NCBI RefSeq assembly: GCF_014898055.3
Contig: NW_023601433.1
Coordinates: 73,577,683 to 73,641,682 of the forward strand
From: Talpa occidentalis
Lineage: Eukaryota > Chordata > Mammalia > Eulipotyphla > Talpidae
DNA length: 64,000 nt
Reading direction: 5' to 3'
Part shown: positions 20,476 to 30,779 of the stretch, piece by piece
Layout: each line of letters starts with the position of its first letter
How positions within the stretch are numbered: the stretch's first letter is position 1
The notes under the pieces: generated by a model
The model's input: only the letters and a program-made list of their open reading frames with translations
Told to the model about the DNA's origin: nothing
Databases searched by the model: none
Made by a program: the position numbers and the translations under genes

Positions 20476-20662
20476 ATCAGATGAGGATGTAGGGCTAGAT
20501 AATTTCTCAGGATTCCTCCAGGTATGGAAAATACAGCATGTAACTCAAGCAAAAGAAGGCAGGTAGTCTCCGTCTCTCTGTGAACAAAGGAAGCTCAAAT
20601 GGGGGGCAGTGCTCAGAGAGTAGAGCAGAGATTGGGGGAGACAACAACACCTGCTTCTTTAT

Positions 20663-20961
20663 TGTTTTCTCTCTCTTTTTTTAAAAAAAAGATTTATTTA
20701 TATATGCATATAAGAGCTGGGGTATAGATCAGAGGTGCAGGGGGTAGGGGGAGAGGGTTCACCAGAGACAGTAGGGAATAGAACAGGCAGACTGACTGAA
20801 ATACACTACTGAGGGGAGCAGCAGGCGAGACAGGAGAGGTCTGTGCCATGTGGGTCACATCCCTGGCTGGGGATTGAACTCATGCTGCAGTGGCTATGGA
20901 TTGCTTCATAGTGCTGAGACTTAGCCCCTTGCGCCACCAGGGAGGCCCTGTGTTCTCTCTT
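20663..20961 (-). mobile_element. tRNA-derived SINE, older subfamily, antisense
   Basis: Body about 20680-20949, reading on the minus strand from GGCCTCCCTGGTGGCGCAAG to an A-rich tail. It shares the 'cccctcagtagtgtatttcag' region and the AAATAAAT tail with the younger copies but has many substitutions. Imperfect TSD TGTTTTCTCTCT / TGTGTTCTCTCT flanks it. Confidence 0.85.
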
Positions 20962-21007
20962 GAAGTCTCCAGACCTCTCCTCACACTAGCCACAGTCTTC
21001 TGGTCAC

Positions 21008-21130
21008 ATTCATTCATTCATTCACTCACTTAAATCACATTTGTTGAGATCGTCTTGACCTCAGTATTGTCATCTGTGAAATGGGGATAGTGATGGTACC
21101 TACAGTTCATCCTGAGAACCAAAGGAGACC
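21008..21130. repeat. L2 3' tip (minus) followed by MIR fragment (plus)
   Basis: 'cattcattcattcactcac' and 'cacatttgttgag' are the L2 terminus in complement. Then 'cagtattgtcatctgtgaaa' and 'tgatggtacctacagttcat' are MIR. Confidence 0.65.
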
Positions 21131-21287
21131 CCACATGGGGTGCATTTAAAAAAAACTTTCATGAAGAATCCCCAAAGCAATGTGTTAAGGTGAAGAAAAC
21201 AAAGAAGAGACATACCACCCACCATCAGTGACAGACCCCGAAGGCATTTGACTTAGTTCCTTCCAGACAGTTCCCTTTGCACAGATT

Positions 21288-21410
21288 GAGACAGAGAGGC
21301 AGGGGCAGGGAGGGACAGGGAAAGGGAGGGTTGGTGGAGGGAAGGGCAGGGCTGGTAGGGGGAGGGCTGGAGGGGGGAGGGAGGGCAGAAGGAGGGAGGG
21401 AGAACGATTT
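21288..21410 (+). repeat. GA-rich low-complexity tract
   Basis: GGGAGG and GGCAGG units, purine-only for long runs. H-DNA-prone mirror-like composition. Confidence 0.85.
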
Positions 21411-21730
21411 TTTCACAAGAATTGGGATCATATGATTCTACTTTATAATCTGAATTTTTTTCATTTAACAGCCTGAACATTTAATGCCAATAAATTCTCA
21501 CCTAAAACCTGACTTTCAGGACTGAACTGAGCTAGACATGGCTTAATTGATTCAAGTAATATTAGTAAAAATTCATGAACAAGCAACAATAACAAAATTA
21601 GTAACATGATGTCTTTAGCATTTGGTCATTTGGATTTTTTCTGTTTGTTCACTATAAACAACACTGCAGTGAACATCCCTGTTGATAAATCTTTGTCCAC
21701 AAGAAACAACTGCTTTAGGATTTCCAAAGG
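21411..21730 (-). mobile_element. L1M LINE fragment, antisense
   Basis: 'attgggatcatatgattcta', 'cactataaacaacactgcag' and 'tgaacatccctgttgataaa' are the complement of an old L1 ORF2 tail. Confidence 0.7.
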
Positions 21731-22374
21731 AATTAATCCCCAAAGCTGAGACCATAAATAAGTTTCCCTGGGTGTTATTGCGCCCATCATAAGCTCACAG
21801 AGAAGGGATCGGCACTTCGGGGGCGTTTATTAAGTTCCAAGTTAGAAGGTACATTGGGCCCAGTCACCGAATCTCCAAATAACCACTTTCATCTTGATGG
21901 AAGGACCTGAAAAGCAACAGAAAGGCTTGAAAAAGAGTAAACGCAGGGAGGGCCAGAGAATTGTGAACATGTTTGGAATCAACTTATCACACTTCTATTA
22001 AATTTTTTTTAAAAATTTACTAACTGTATGACTTGTCAAAATATGTTTTCACGTGTATTTTTGGATCACTTGCTACTGAGATCAGCCTTTCATCCTCTCA
22101 TCTGTTTATTGCTCCCCATCAGTTGACTCCTTGCACCCAAACACTGGTCTTTACACCCACCCGGGGTCCAGGCGCCTCTTGAAACTGCTCATGCCCCTTC
22201 TGGAAGCCGGCTGTCATCCCCACACATCAGCTCCCCCTTCCCATAATGAATAGCCCAGGAGCCCGCAGGAGAGAGCGCCAGGCCTGCCCACCGCCCGCAC
22301 CCCCCCCTGGGCAAGCCCCGTGATGACACCATCCATCACTGCCACCCTCGGTGGCTGGGCGCCCCAGGCCCGGC
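21731..22374. other. Unique sequence
   Basis: No family recognised. 21990-22090 is AT-rich. 22200-22370 is GC-rich with some CpG ('gagagcgccaggcc'). Confidence 0.35.
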
Positions 22375-22560
22375 CAAGGAGGGGAGGAAACGCTGCCCAC
22401 AGCTCAGTGGAGCCCTTAATGATTACGTCAAGTGGCAAGCCATTTATTAGTCTCCTTAGCGGCCAAAAAAAATAAGGCCTGAGAAGCCGGCAAGCACATT
22501 GGGGGCCTGTGGTTTTATTTTTTATGACTGCTTCTAGCTCAGACACCGAGGGGGATGAGG
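22375..22560. promoter_or_regulatory. Candidate non-coding regulatory element
   Basis: Repeat-free, with 'cccttaatgattacgtcaag', 'gccatttattagtctcctta', 'gcggccaaaaaaaataaggc' and 'tggttttattttttatgact'. Homeodomain, CRE-like (TTACGTCA) and AT-rich words are packed into under 200 bp. Confidence 0.48.
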
Positions 22561-22639
22561 GCAGGGTGGGCAAGCCCTGTGGGGAAGGGGGCGGGGTGCA
22601 GGCAGGAGTTCAGAGCTCTAAGCCTGTCTCTGCCAGAGA

Positions 22640-22700
22640 CCGAGAGCACAGAGAGCTCAGGTGGCCTGTCCAGTGCCACGCAGCTCCCATATCGGGCCTG
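22640..22700 (-). repeat. MIR fragment, antisense
   Basis: 'agagagctcaggtggcctgt' and 'cagtgccacgcagctcc'. Confidence 0.45.
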
Positions 22701-22849
22701 CCACAGACCTCACCCTCCGTGTCTACACGAACAGCTCCTGTGTTTTGCCAGAAATTGCCTCAGACCCTTCCCTGGAGCTTGGAGCGTAGACATTAAACAC
22801 AAGCAGGATAAAACAAGATGCCCTGGAATTGCTGAGAATATCAGGTTCT

Positions 22850-22915
22850 AGAGTCCCCAGCATTTCACTCCCAGAAGCTCAGTTTTCTCATCTGTGAAAT
22901 GGGCGGGAGCACGCT
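22850..22915 (+). repeat. MIR fragment
   Basis: 'agctcagttttctcatctgt' followed by GAAATGGGCGGGA. Confidence 0.65.
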
Positions 22916-23225
22916 CCGCATCACTCACAGGAAATCTCTGTTGTCAGCCCCTTGGCTCTGTGCTCAGCAGGCTCCACCCAGCCCTGACCATCTCAAAGTC
23001 CTTCAAACTTACCTTTGAACCTGGATTGGCACGTGAAGTCCTCTAGTCCATCCCGACCCCCGGCACTCACCTCACAGCAAGTGTCAAGTCAAATCCCAAA
23101 CTGGGGTTCAAACTGGGCCACAGCCTCCCTCTCTGGGCTCCAGACATTCCCTTCCAACCTCTGGGTGGCAATTCCCAAGCTTCATGTATCTTTTCTGCCC
23201 CCCAACTCCCGTACCCTCTTAGCAG
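22916..23225. other. Unique sequence, nothing recognised
   Basis: No repeat or coding signature. Confidence 0.4.
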
Positions 23226-23227
23226 TT

Positions 23228-23415
23228 GATGCTCACTGAGCACCCCTGAAACACCCTGCATGGATTAGCCCATTGCCAGTCCCCCACCCCCAGCTCCCAG
23301 CTAGAAGCCCTGTGACTCTCCCCAACTTACAGCTGAGGAAAAAAGGCACAGAGCAGGTCATTCACTTGTTTGAGGTCACACAAGAAGGCACAGAGCCAGG
23401 ATTTGACCCCAAGAG
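23228..23415 (-). repeat. MIR SINE, antisense
   Basis: 'gctgaggaaaaaaggcacag', 'ttgtttgaggtcacacaag' and 'acagagccaggatttgaccc'. Confidence 0.82.
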
Positions 23416-23514
23416 ATGGGACATAGCAAGACCCTTCAAGAATGCCCTTCCCAAAGAATTTAACTCGCCCAGGACTCCAGAAGTATTTGCCAGGTGGGTA
23501 AGGGAGCGAGTGAG

Positions 23515-23600
23515 TGACTCTACCTCTCCCTTGCTGTGTGACTGCAGGTAAGTCATTTCCCCTCTTGGGGCTTGGGTTTCCTCTCGCGTGCAAAGGCTCA
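23515..23600 (+). repeat. MIR fragment
   Basis: 'tgctgtgtgactgcaggtaa' and 'gtcatttcccctcttggggc'. Confidence 0.65.
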
Positions 23601-24040
23601 GAGCCCCTCCTGAAGCTTGGCCTCACTGGGATTGGCTGCAGCTGCTGGGAGGGAGAGGAGAGAGGTAGTCTCCCCCTGGGCCAAGGTTATATCTGGGCCA
23701 TGACTAAGCGTGCTCGGCCCTCCCCCATCTGCCTGTCTGCGTCTGTCGCTGTGGGAGGGGGCAGAGGGCCATGTCCCAGAGCTCCAGTCCTCATTGCACC
23801 TCCTCCCCAAAGGGCAGAGCTGGGCAGCTCACCCTGCCTGCTTCTCCTTCACTCAAAAGTCACACCCTCAGGCTACAGCCCCTCCAGGGCTCACACCCTT
23901 CCTTCCTGGGCAGGAAGAGCCAGGAGGAGCCTGGGCTGGTCCCAGCTCACCCTCAGCAGGCCCTGACCTTGAGAAAATCCTGTGTGCAGCCAGCAAGCAG
24001 ATATCCATTGTCCCACTAATCCAACCCACCAGTGCCAGGC
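23601..24040. other. Unique C-rich sequence
   Basis: Nothing recognised. Overlapping open frames on both strands reflect GC content. Confidence 0.4.
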
Positions 24041-24041
24041 T

Positions 24042-24185
24042 TCTGAGCTGACTCTCTTCATTATCTCTTTGAACTTCCCCACCACCCTGTGGTGTGGGTG
24101 CCCATATTAGATCCATTTTACAGAGGGGAAACTGAGACATAGAAAGGGTTGGGACCACCCACAGGTGACACAGCCCCTAGGTGGC
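24042..24185 (-). repeat. MIR SINE, antisense
   Basis: 'ccattttacagaggggaaac' then 'tgagacatagaaaggg' and 'acaggtgacacagcccctag'. Confidence 0.8.
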
Positions 24186-24437
24186 CACCTGGCCCCAGAG
24201 ACTAGCTGGAACCACTGGGCTTTACTGTCCACCTTCTGCTGGCACTGGGGGGCAGTGGTGACCAAGAGCAAAGCCAGTGCCTCCCCTCAAGTCTGTACAT
24301 GCCTCAAGTACATGTCAGTGTCCTCACAAGAAAAAAGGCTGGGATCCAGCTGCTTATAGAGACAGATGGGTTCCCAGCTCCCTGCCCACCCACCCTCAGC
24401 AAGGACCAGTCTTAACCCCTCAACTAGCCCCAACTAG

Positions 24438-24520
24438 CCCCAACCCTGTGAGACCTTGGACAAGTCAATTTTCCTCTCTGGACTACCTTTTCCTCATTTA
24501 TCAATAGACCTTGCAGACAT
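24438..24520 (+). repeat. MIR fragment
   Basis: 'gtgagaccttggacaagtca' and 'ctctctggactaccttttcc'. Just left of it, CAACTAGCCC is duplicated in tandem at 24421-24440. Confidence 0.7.
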
Positions 24521-24554
24521 AGTCAACCAAGTGACTTATTTGAAGCCTCGAAAC

Positions 24555-24655
24555 CAATAGAAGCTGGTAGATGATTCCATTATCCAGATGTGGAAACTGA
24601 GGTTCAGAGAAAGGGAAGTTACTCGTCCACAGGCAGGAAGCGCATTAAAGGCACA
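24555..24655 (-). repeat. MIR fragment, antisense
   Basis: 'gtggaaactgaggttcagag' and 'aagggaagttactcgtccac'. Confidence 0.78.
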
Positions 24656-25069
24656 GGAGAGGATGTGGGTGTCCACAGGGCTTAGGTGCTTCCTGCCCAG
24701 AGCTGAGGCCTGAGACTGAGGCCAGCCAGAACAGAGGGACAGTAACCCTTTCCTGGCCACGTTCCTCCCCTGTCCTCACCCCCGCCCCCCTAAGGCCGCC
24801 AAACAAAGCTGCCTTTATCCAGACTGTAGCTGCATTCCTCAGTGACACATGAGGACAAAGGCAGGGGCCACCGGCAGTGACAGGAAAGCCCTACCGCCCC
24901 AAACCAGTTTGCAGCCTTCCCACGCCTCACCCCTACCAGAGGGGCCTCCCCGGGGCCTTCAGCCCAGCTCAGGGGAGCTCTGGGAGGAAGCCTGTCAACC
25001 CTGCTTCTCCTGCCCCGGGAACTGGGCTGTCTGTCCTGACAAGAAGGCTTGTGTAGCTGGGGCTGGGAG
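24656..25069. other. Unique sequence, nothing recognised
   Basis: No repeat or coding signature. Confidence 0.4.
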
Positions 25070-25175
25070 CAAGCAGCCACCTCGCTGAGCTTGTTTCCTT
25101 GTCTGTAAAATGGGGGTGGGGGGTGGGGAGCACGTCTGCAAGGACTCAGTGAGATCATACACATGGGAAAGGTGA
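25070..25175 (+). repeat. MIR fragment
   Basis: 'gagcttgtttccttgtctgt', AAAATGGGGG and 'tcagtgagatcatacacatg'. Confidence 0.75.
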
Positions 25176-25229
25176 GCCCTGTTGTCCTCTTATCCTGGTT
25201 TCCCATTTCCAGTCATTTCTGAAACGCTT

Positions 25230-25580
25230 TCCATCCCTTGGCATACCACGCTCAGTTTTGTACATGCTGTTTCCTCCACTCAGAAAGCATCCACCTTCAA
25301 CCTCTCCCTGGGTTGGCTCCTATAGGTGTTTTTCTAAATGCCTCCTCCTCCAGGCAGCCTACCCTGCAGCCACCCCTCCTGTGGAATCCCACATGGTCTA
25401 TAGGTCCCCATTGTGGCCCCCAACACCCTGAATTATCACCGCCTACTTACTCGCTGCTACCCCTACTGGACTTTGAGCCCCTTAAGTGCAAAACAACAGC
25501 TGTTTTGCTCCCTGATGCACCCCTAGAACCTGGTACAGGCCTGGTTTCACATGGTCAATGCTTGTGGAATTGACCAGTGA
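25230..25580 (+). repeat. L2 LINE 3' region
   Basis: 'gtacatgctgtttcctccac', 'tggactttgagccccttaag' and 'tagaacctggtacaggcctg' in L2 order. Confidence 0.7.
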
Positions 25581-25582
25581 GT

Positions 25583-25635
25583 GGATGGGCAGGTGGATGG
25601 ATGGTGGATGGATGCATGAAAGGATGGGTGGATGA
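25583..25635 (+). repeat. Short (GGAT)n tract
   Basis: GGATGGATGGTGGATGGATGC units follow the L2 tail. Third GGAT-type tract in the window. Confidence 0.85.
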
Positions 25636-26139
25636 AGCAGTGACAGGTGGTGTCGGGCCATGTTTCCTGGACCTGCCAGACCCAGAGAGGAAGGAAGTAG
25701 AGATGGAGTGAGTCCCCTGGGACAAGAGAGAAAAACAGGACCAGTTGTCTCTCTAGCCCACCAGAGGGTTGGGCAGTAGCCAGAGTTGCCCCCAATCTTA
25801 CTTCATCCCCATTTTTTGCCTTATCAGTGGAAGCTGAGGCTACAGAGACAGCATTAGGCCAACGGGTTTCCATGAAAATAAGAAGTACAGCCGCCTCTGC
25901 TCTCCCCAAAGTTCCCAGGAGAATGAGCCCCATGCTGACAGCCAGGGTTCTGCAACCAGGGCTACATTATTTGGTGCCTCGACTTGCCGATGACCCACTC
26001 ATCTCATTTCCACCATCACATCCTCTCACGGCCCGGAGTACCGACTGTGTACTGGGCAAAACGGAAAACAAGACAAAGAGGAAAGCGGAATCCATTTTTC
26101 CCAGAAATTCACAACAGGGCCCACAGCATGATAAAGGGC
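25636..26139. other. Unique sequence, nothing recognised
   Basis: No certain repeat. Confidence 0.4.
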
Positions 26140-26230
26140 CTTTGAAATGATGTGCCCAGACCAGAGAGGGGCAGATATTTGCTCCAGGTCACACAGCAGC
26201 AGACAGCAAAGGGAAAGTCAGAACCTGAGG
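26140..26230 (-). repeat. MIR fragment, antisense
   Basis: 'ccagagaggggcagatattt' and 'gctccaggtcacacagcagc'. Confidence 0.68.
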
Positions 26231-26342
26231 TTGCAGGGGTGTGGCCCAGAGTCCCCTTCCCTACAGCACAAATCCAGGGAGGACGGGCCATCAGGTGATA
26301 GAAACCAACAAAGGAGACAGGATGAGGTGGAGAAAGGAAGAA

Positions 26343-26535
26343 GTCCAGCACACCTACTGTGTGCCAGGCCAGTGACAGGCCCTTCTCTCTTGTCCAAGAT
26401 GCCTCCCAATTGTCCTTCCAGACAGGCTTTATCATCCCCATTTAGTAGATAAGCAAGAGGAGGCATGGGGGGTGCGTAGGGGCAGAGCAGGGACTCAACC
26501 CACATCTGTTGAATTTCAAAGCTTGGTCTTTTAAC
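26343..26535 (-). repeat. MIR SINE, antisense
   Basis: 'acacctactgtgtgccaggc', 'tttatcatccccatttagta' and 'gcagagcagggactcaaccc'. Confidence 0.82.
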
Positions 26536-26597
26536 AGCAAAGGCTGCCATGGCTTCATTCTATAGACAGAGAAGGAAGGCATTGAAATTGCAAACTC

Positions 26598-26627
26598 TGG
26601 CTCTTGGTAGATGCTTAATAAATAGCG
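26598..26627 (+). repeat. MIR/L2 3' tip
   Basis: 'ttggtagatgcttaataaat'. Confidence 0.5.
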
Positions 26628-27160
26628 GCTCAAGGGTGGTATGAGAGAGAGATAACCGCCCAAGAATGACTCACAGTCTAAAGGTGGACGAAAGTATTCT
26701 CACATTAGACAACTACTCAGATGAGTCTAGGGCCACATTGATGCAGGACACATGGGGCATCTTCCCTGGACTGACCCTGTTGAGGCCACCACCCTCAGCC
26801 AGTCCCAACCTTGGTGTCAAGTTCTCCCATAGGAGCACCCCAGCCACGGGACAATCTTCAGTCTGCCTCCAGTTTGGATGGGCGGCTCCAGGGAGGCCTG
26901 ATGGCCTTTCAGATGGACATAAAGACTGTGTCTAAAAATAAACAAAAGACTTCCGGGGCAGAGGGCAGGGAAGTGGTTCCAGCAGGGTGTTCGGGCAGCA
27001 TGTCGGCCATTCAATCAGACCCGCTGGGCTGTGAGGGGAACGGCAGAGAATCAATCATGGGCCGTGTGTGTTTGCAAAAGGACGTGTGTGGCTGTGACAG
27101 CAAAAGGATCCCCAGGGGAGGCCCCCCGGGGACACGTGTCCACCACCTGGGCTCCCATGC
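26628..27160. other. Unique sequence, nothing recognised
   Basis: No repeat or coding signature. Confidence 0.4.
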
Positions 27161-27164
27161 CCAC

Positions 27165-27305
27165 GGAGCTTCAGGAGGCTGTTGCTCCTAAAATACAGAT
27201 TCCTAGGCTCTGGGCCACAACCCCCAGTCAATTTGCCAGTTAGGGCCCTGAGCTCTAGTTCCTTTGAGGGTCTCCCAAGACTCTGTTGAACAGCCAGACT
27301 TGGGG
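27165..27305 (+). repeat. hAT-Charlie (MER5-like) DNA transposon fossil
   Basis: 'taaaatacagattcctaggc' followed by a C-rich 'cacaacccccagtcaat' and ending 'gacttggggaacc' resembles MER5-type non-autonomous elements. Ends are not sharp. Confidence 0.45.
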
Positions 27306-27494
27306 AACCCTGTGCTGCCGAACTAGCCCCAGGTAAGGCTGTGAGGGTGTAGCGAGCAGAGAGGGAGGTTTGTGGGTATCAGCAGGATCCCTCCATGGGA
27401 GAAGCCTGACCTTTGCAGTCAGGAGAACTGGTTCTGTGGGGGGTTTCCGTAGCTAAGAAGGCACTGCCCAGCCACGGAATCAACCCACCAGACT

Positions 27495-27720
27495 CCCTAT
27501 GCTCTCTGAATCTGCCTCCACCACAGAGTAGAAGCTCAATAAATATTTATGAGATGAATGGAATGAATGTGTTTCAGTTTTTGTCCTTGTCTGTTTTCCT
27601 TCTATTTATTCTTCCCTCTTAATCTGTCTCTATTTTCCATCCTCCCTCTCTCTCTATCACTACTCCAAGTGCAGCTCTGAGCACCTAGTAGATACCCAGT
27701 AAAGATTTGTTGGATGGCTA
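27495..27720 (+). repeat. L2 3' tips and CT-rich tract
   Basis: 'gtagaagctcaataaatatt' with GAATGGAATGAATG marks one L2 end. 'cctagtagatacccagtaaa' near 27686-27705 marks a second. Pyrimidine-rich sequence lies between and after. Confidence 0.6.
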
Positions 27721-28085
27721 GGAGTCTCTCTATGGTTGTCTCTCTGGCCCCTGTGTCTCTCTGTCTCTCTCATTCTCTTTCCCCTTGATTCTTGCTTTCA
27801 CTGTCTCTGCAACCCCCACCCCCTCTCCAATCCTAAGTAGCTGGAATCACCCATCCTCCAGCCACCCAGTTCAGAAAAGAAGGGAGAGCCAACCCACTGG
27901 AGAGGCTTCCCATCCCTGCCATTGCCCTGAAGCCACGAGCATGGTGCCCGTAACTCAGGCTTCCATCTTGCAGAGTGTGACTGCTATTTAATCCAAGCAA
28001 TCTCTCCCCCCTGGACCTAGAGACCATGGCCCTCTTCTACAGCCCTGCCACCCCACCTCTGTCCAGCAACTGCAAAAAGAAAATC
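27721..28085. other. CT-rich then unique sequence
   Basis: 27725-27790 is CTCT-rich. The rest is unassigned. Confidence 0.4.
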
Positions 28086-28089
28086 TTGG

Positions 28090-28200
28090 TACATCTTGGG
28101 ACTAAGCCATTATTGCACAGATGATGCAAGGAAGGAGGCCGGAAAAGGAAACACTGGTCCAAGGTCACCCCAAGAGTCTATGGTGACCCAATGACCTAGA
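28090..28200 (-). repeat. MIR fragment, antisense
   Basis: 'tattgcacagatgatgcaag' and 'ctggtccaaggtcacccca'. Confidence 0.5.
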
Positions 28201-28234
28201 TCAGGGGGTGATTTTATCTCCCAAAGGACAGCTC

Positions 28235-28350
28235 AGAACCACAGACTCTCAAAGTGGTGGAGGGAGCCCTTTTAGTCGAAGTCAATCCCCCTCAGATGAA
28301 GACACTGAGACCCTGAAAGGTCAGATGACCCACCCAGAATCACACTAGGC
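28235..28350 (-). repeat. MIR3-like SINE, antisense
   Basis: 'aaagtggtggagggagccct', 'tcaatccccctcagatgaag' and 'gacactgagaccctgaaagg'. Confidence 0.62.
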
Positions 28351-28895
28351 CCACAAAAACACGGTTTTTGACAAAAACACCCAGCATTCCAGATGGTACA
28401 GGCAGTACTGGGTTTGTAAAGGTGAAAACAGCAGGTTATCAAGTTTAAGTCCTTAATACACTGATATTTGCATCATACAGGACTTAGATTTAGTTACAGT
28501 CAATGAAAATAAACATATTTGCCCCCCTCCAAAGGAGGTTATAGGATAGAGGAGCTCCCCACAACATTCTGCCATGCCGAACCTCTGGTCCCACATGTCT
28601 CTCTGGGTGTGAGCACCTGCTGCACCGCTGCCTGTGAGAGTCACAACATGTGACCCCTAAATACAAGAATTGACTTCACCTGCAGTCTGATGGGAGAAAG
28701 CGTCATCTGTCCCGACGCAGGAGGAGAAACTGGCTGTGCTGGATTTATTGAGAGATGGCTGTTGGCTCCAAGTGACAGCTTCCCAAGGAATTCTCAAGGG
28801 CATTTGACTCTAGATGGTTTTCCCCTTATTCACCTGTCCTCTGTATAAGATGTGATCCCGTTGGCTCTCCAGCAATTAGAAAAGAAACAAGAGGC
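28351..28895. other. Unique sequence, nothing recognised
   Basis: No repeat or coding signature. Confidence 0.4.
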
Positions 28896-28899
28896 TGGC

Positions 28900-29205
28900 A
28901 TTGTTTAATCTCCACTGAAGGATGAATTACATGCACAAAAACGCACACATCGTAAATGTACAGCTCAACAAAGGCATCCACCAAGCAAACTTTCCAGTCA
29001 AACCAGCTCCCAGAAGCCCCCCCACCCCCTTCATCACTACCCCCGAGTGTAACCACTAGTCTGACTTATCTCACCATAGATTGCTTTCGCCTACTTCTGG
29101 ACATAAATGGAATCTGTTGTATGTCCTCCGCCGTATGAGCTCCTTGCTTCAGCGGGGTATCTGAAATTCCCCTGGCCACACTTCATTCTCCTGTGTGTTG
29201 GTCCA
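28900..29205 (-). mobile_element. L1M LINE 3' UTR, antisense
   Basis: 'cgtaaatgtacagctcaaca', 'aaccagctcccagaagcccc', 'gtaaccactagtctgactta' and 'ggacataaatggaatctgtt' match the L1M 3' region in complement. Confidence 0.8.
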
Positions 29206-29229
29206 TGGTGACACAATAGCACAATGCAG

Positions 29230-29790
29230 GCATTTCATTCTTGATAATGTATCAATTAACCATTGCTGTGGAACAAAGCGCAACCTCCCCCACCCGCCAA
29301 GCTCAGTGACCACCAAAACAGCCATTTATTTAACATATGTGGCTGGGGAAAGATTTGGAAGGGGAGCAGTTGGGTGGTTCTTTGGGTCTAAAGAGGACTT
29401 GGCTGATTTTGGCTGGGGGTTCTTGCTTATCTGTCATCTGAGGATGCAGTTGGTGGGTCCAGGATGAAGTCAGCTGAGAAAACCTGTCTCTTTGTCCACT
29501 CCTCTCTCACCCTGGTCAACTGGCCTGGACCTTTTCATGTGGTGGCTGCAGAACCCCTTGCAGAGCCCGGGAAGCCCTCTTGTAACCTCAGCTTGGAACA
29601 GGCCACATTCTATTGGCCACGGCAAATCACAAGACTAGCCCAGGGTCACGGGGAGAGGAAAGAACACTGCCTCTTAATAGGATGCTCCGCAGGGAATTGT
29701 GGCTGTCTTTGCAATCTACCTAGGTGGGCAATTGATAATTTCCAGTTTCCACTTGAGATGATGATTCTGTTGTGAACATTCTGGCACATG
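29230..29790. repeat. Ancient LTR-type mammalian repeat (family not named)
   Basis: 'accattgctgtggaacaaag', 'cagccatttatttaacatat' and 'ttctattggccacggcaaat' occur in the order seen in several common mammalian LTR-type repeats. Related words recur at 59585-60090 and 61640-61975. Confidence 0.5.
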
Positions 29791-30060
29791 GTCTCTGATA
29801 GCCTCAGGACTCATTTCTAGCGGAACAGCTCCCAGAACACCCAGTGATTGGCGTTACAGAGAATGTGACTTGTTATAGTATGTGCTGTATTAGAGGCTAT
29901 GCTGTATTATAAGACCTAGAAGGACCCAACTATCTGTTAGAATGAACAGAAGCTTCTATGAGACTTGCTATCCTGAGGAAATCCCCCCAAAGAGGTATGT
30001 GCATATTCTGAAGCCTCTCCCACCTCCAAACAAGTCACTTCTTCATGAAACACCCTGTCC
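29791..30060. other. Unique sequence with small tandem duplication
   Basis: 'tgtgctgtattagaggctat' is followed by a partial repeat 'gctgtattataagacc' at 29880-29920. Confidence 0.45.
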
Positions 30061-30065
30061 CTTCT

Positions 30066-30720
30066 GTAGCAGGTTGAATAGTATTCCCCAAAAATCCATG
30101 GCCACCCAAAACCTCAGAATGTGGATGTGACTCTACTTGGAAACAGGATGCTCAAGAGGGCATCAGGTTAAGATAGTATCATACTTGTTAGGATGGGCCC
30201 TTGTTTGGTGATTGGTGTTTTTTCTTAATAATCAAATTTTTTTATTTTTTTACATCATTGTTCATTTGTAAACAATATTTGCTTCCCCCACCCCCACCCC
30301 CTCAGGTGTAGTCCCCATAGAATCTCCTTCCCCAATGCACCTGTGCACCATCACCTCCGTCCCCTGTGCTCCTCCCTCCCTCCCTCCCTCTGATCCCTTT
30401 CCCGAGATTTGGAGAGACAGAGACACACCGGGAGCTGGCTGTGGAAGAGGATGGGGGATACCATATGGTGACAGAGGCCGAGACTGAAGCGATGCATCTA
30501 CAAACCAAGGATAGCCAAGGAATAGCAAAGATCGCCAGCAACCACCAGAAGCTGGAAGAAGTAAGGAAGAATTGTCCCCTAGTAACTTCAGAAGGAACAC
30601 AATCCTATGGACACCTTGATTTCACACTTGCAACCTCCAGAGCTTGGGAAAATGCATGTGTGCTGTTTCATGGCCCCCAGTCTGTGGTACTTTGTTTCAG
30701 CAGCCCTAGGAAACTAACCT
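30066..30720 (+). mobile_element. MaLR-type LTR interrupted by an L1 3' end
   Basis: Left part: 'tagcaggttgaatagtattc' and 'aaacctcagaatgtggatgt'. Right part: 'agatttggagagacagagac', 'tggacaccttgatttcacac' and the terminus 'cagcagccctaggaaactaa'. The two parts are collinear pieces of one LTR split at about 30234-30404. Confidence 0.75.
30234..30404 (-). mobile_element. L1 3' UTR fragment inserted in the LTR
   Basis: T-rich left edge, then 'cattgttcatttgtaaacaa' and 'ctcaggtgtagtccccatag', the same 3' UTR subfamily as 7180-7350. It is only about 170 bp; the TSD is not clear. Confidence 0.85.
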
Positions 30721-30779
30721 ACCCTCCTACTATCTTCTTCCTACTTTGTCTCCCGGTCCAGAGCAGGAGCAAAGGACAA

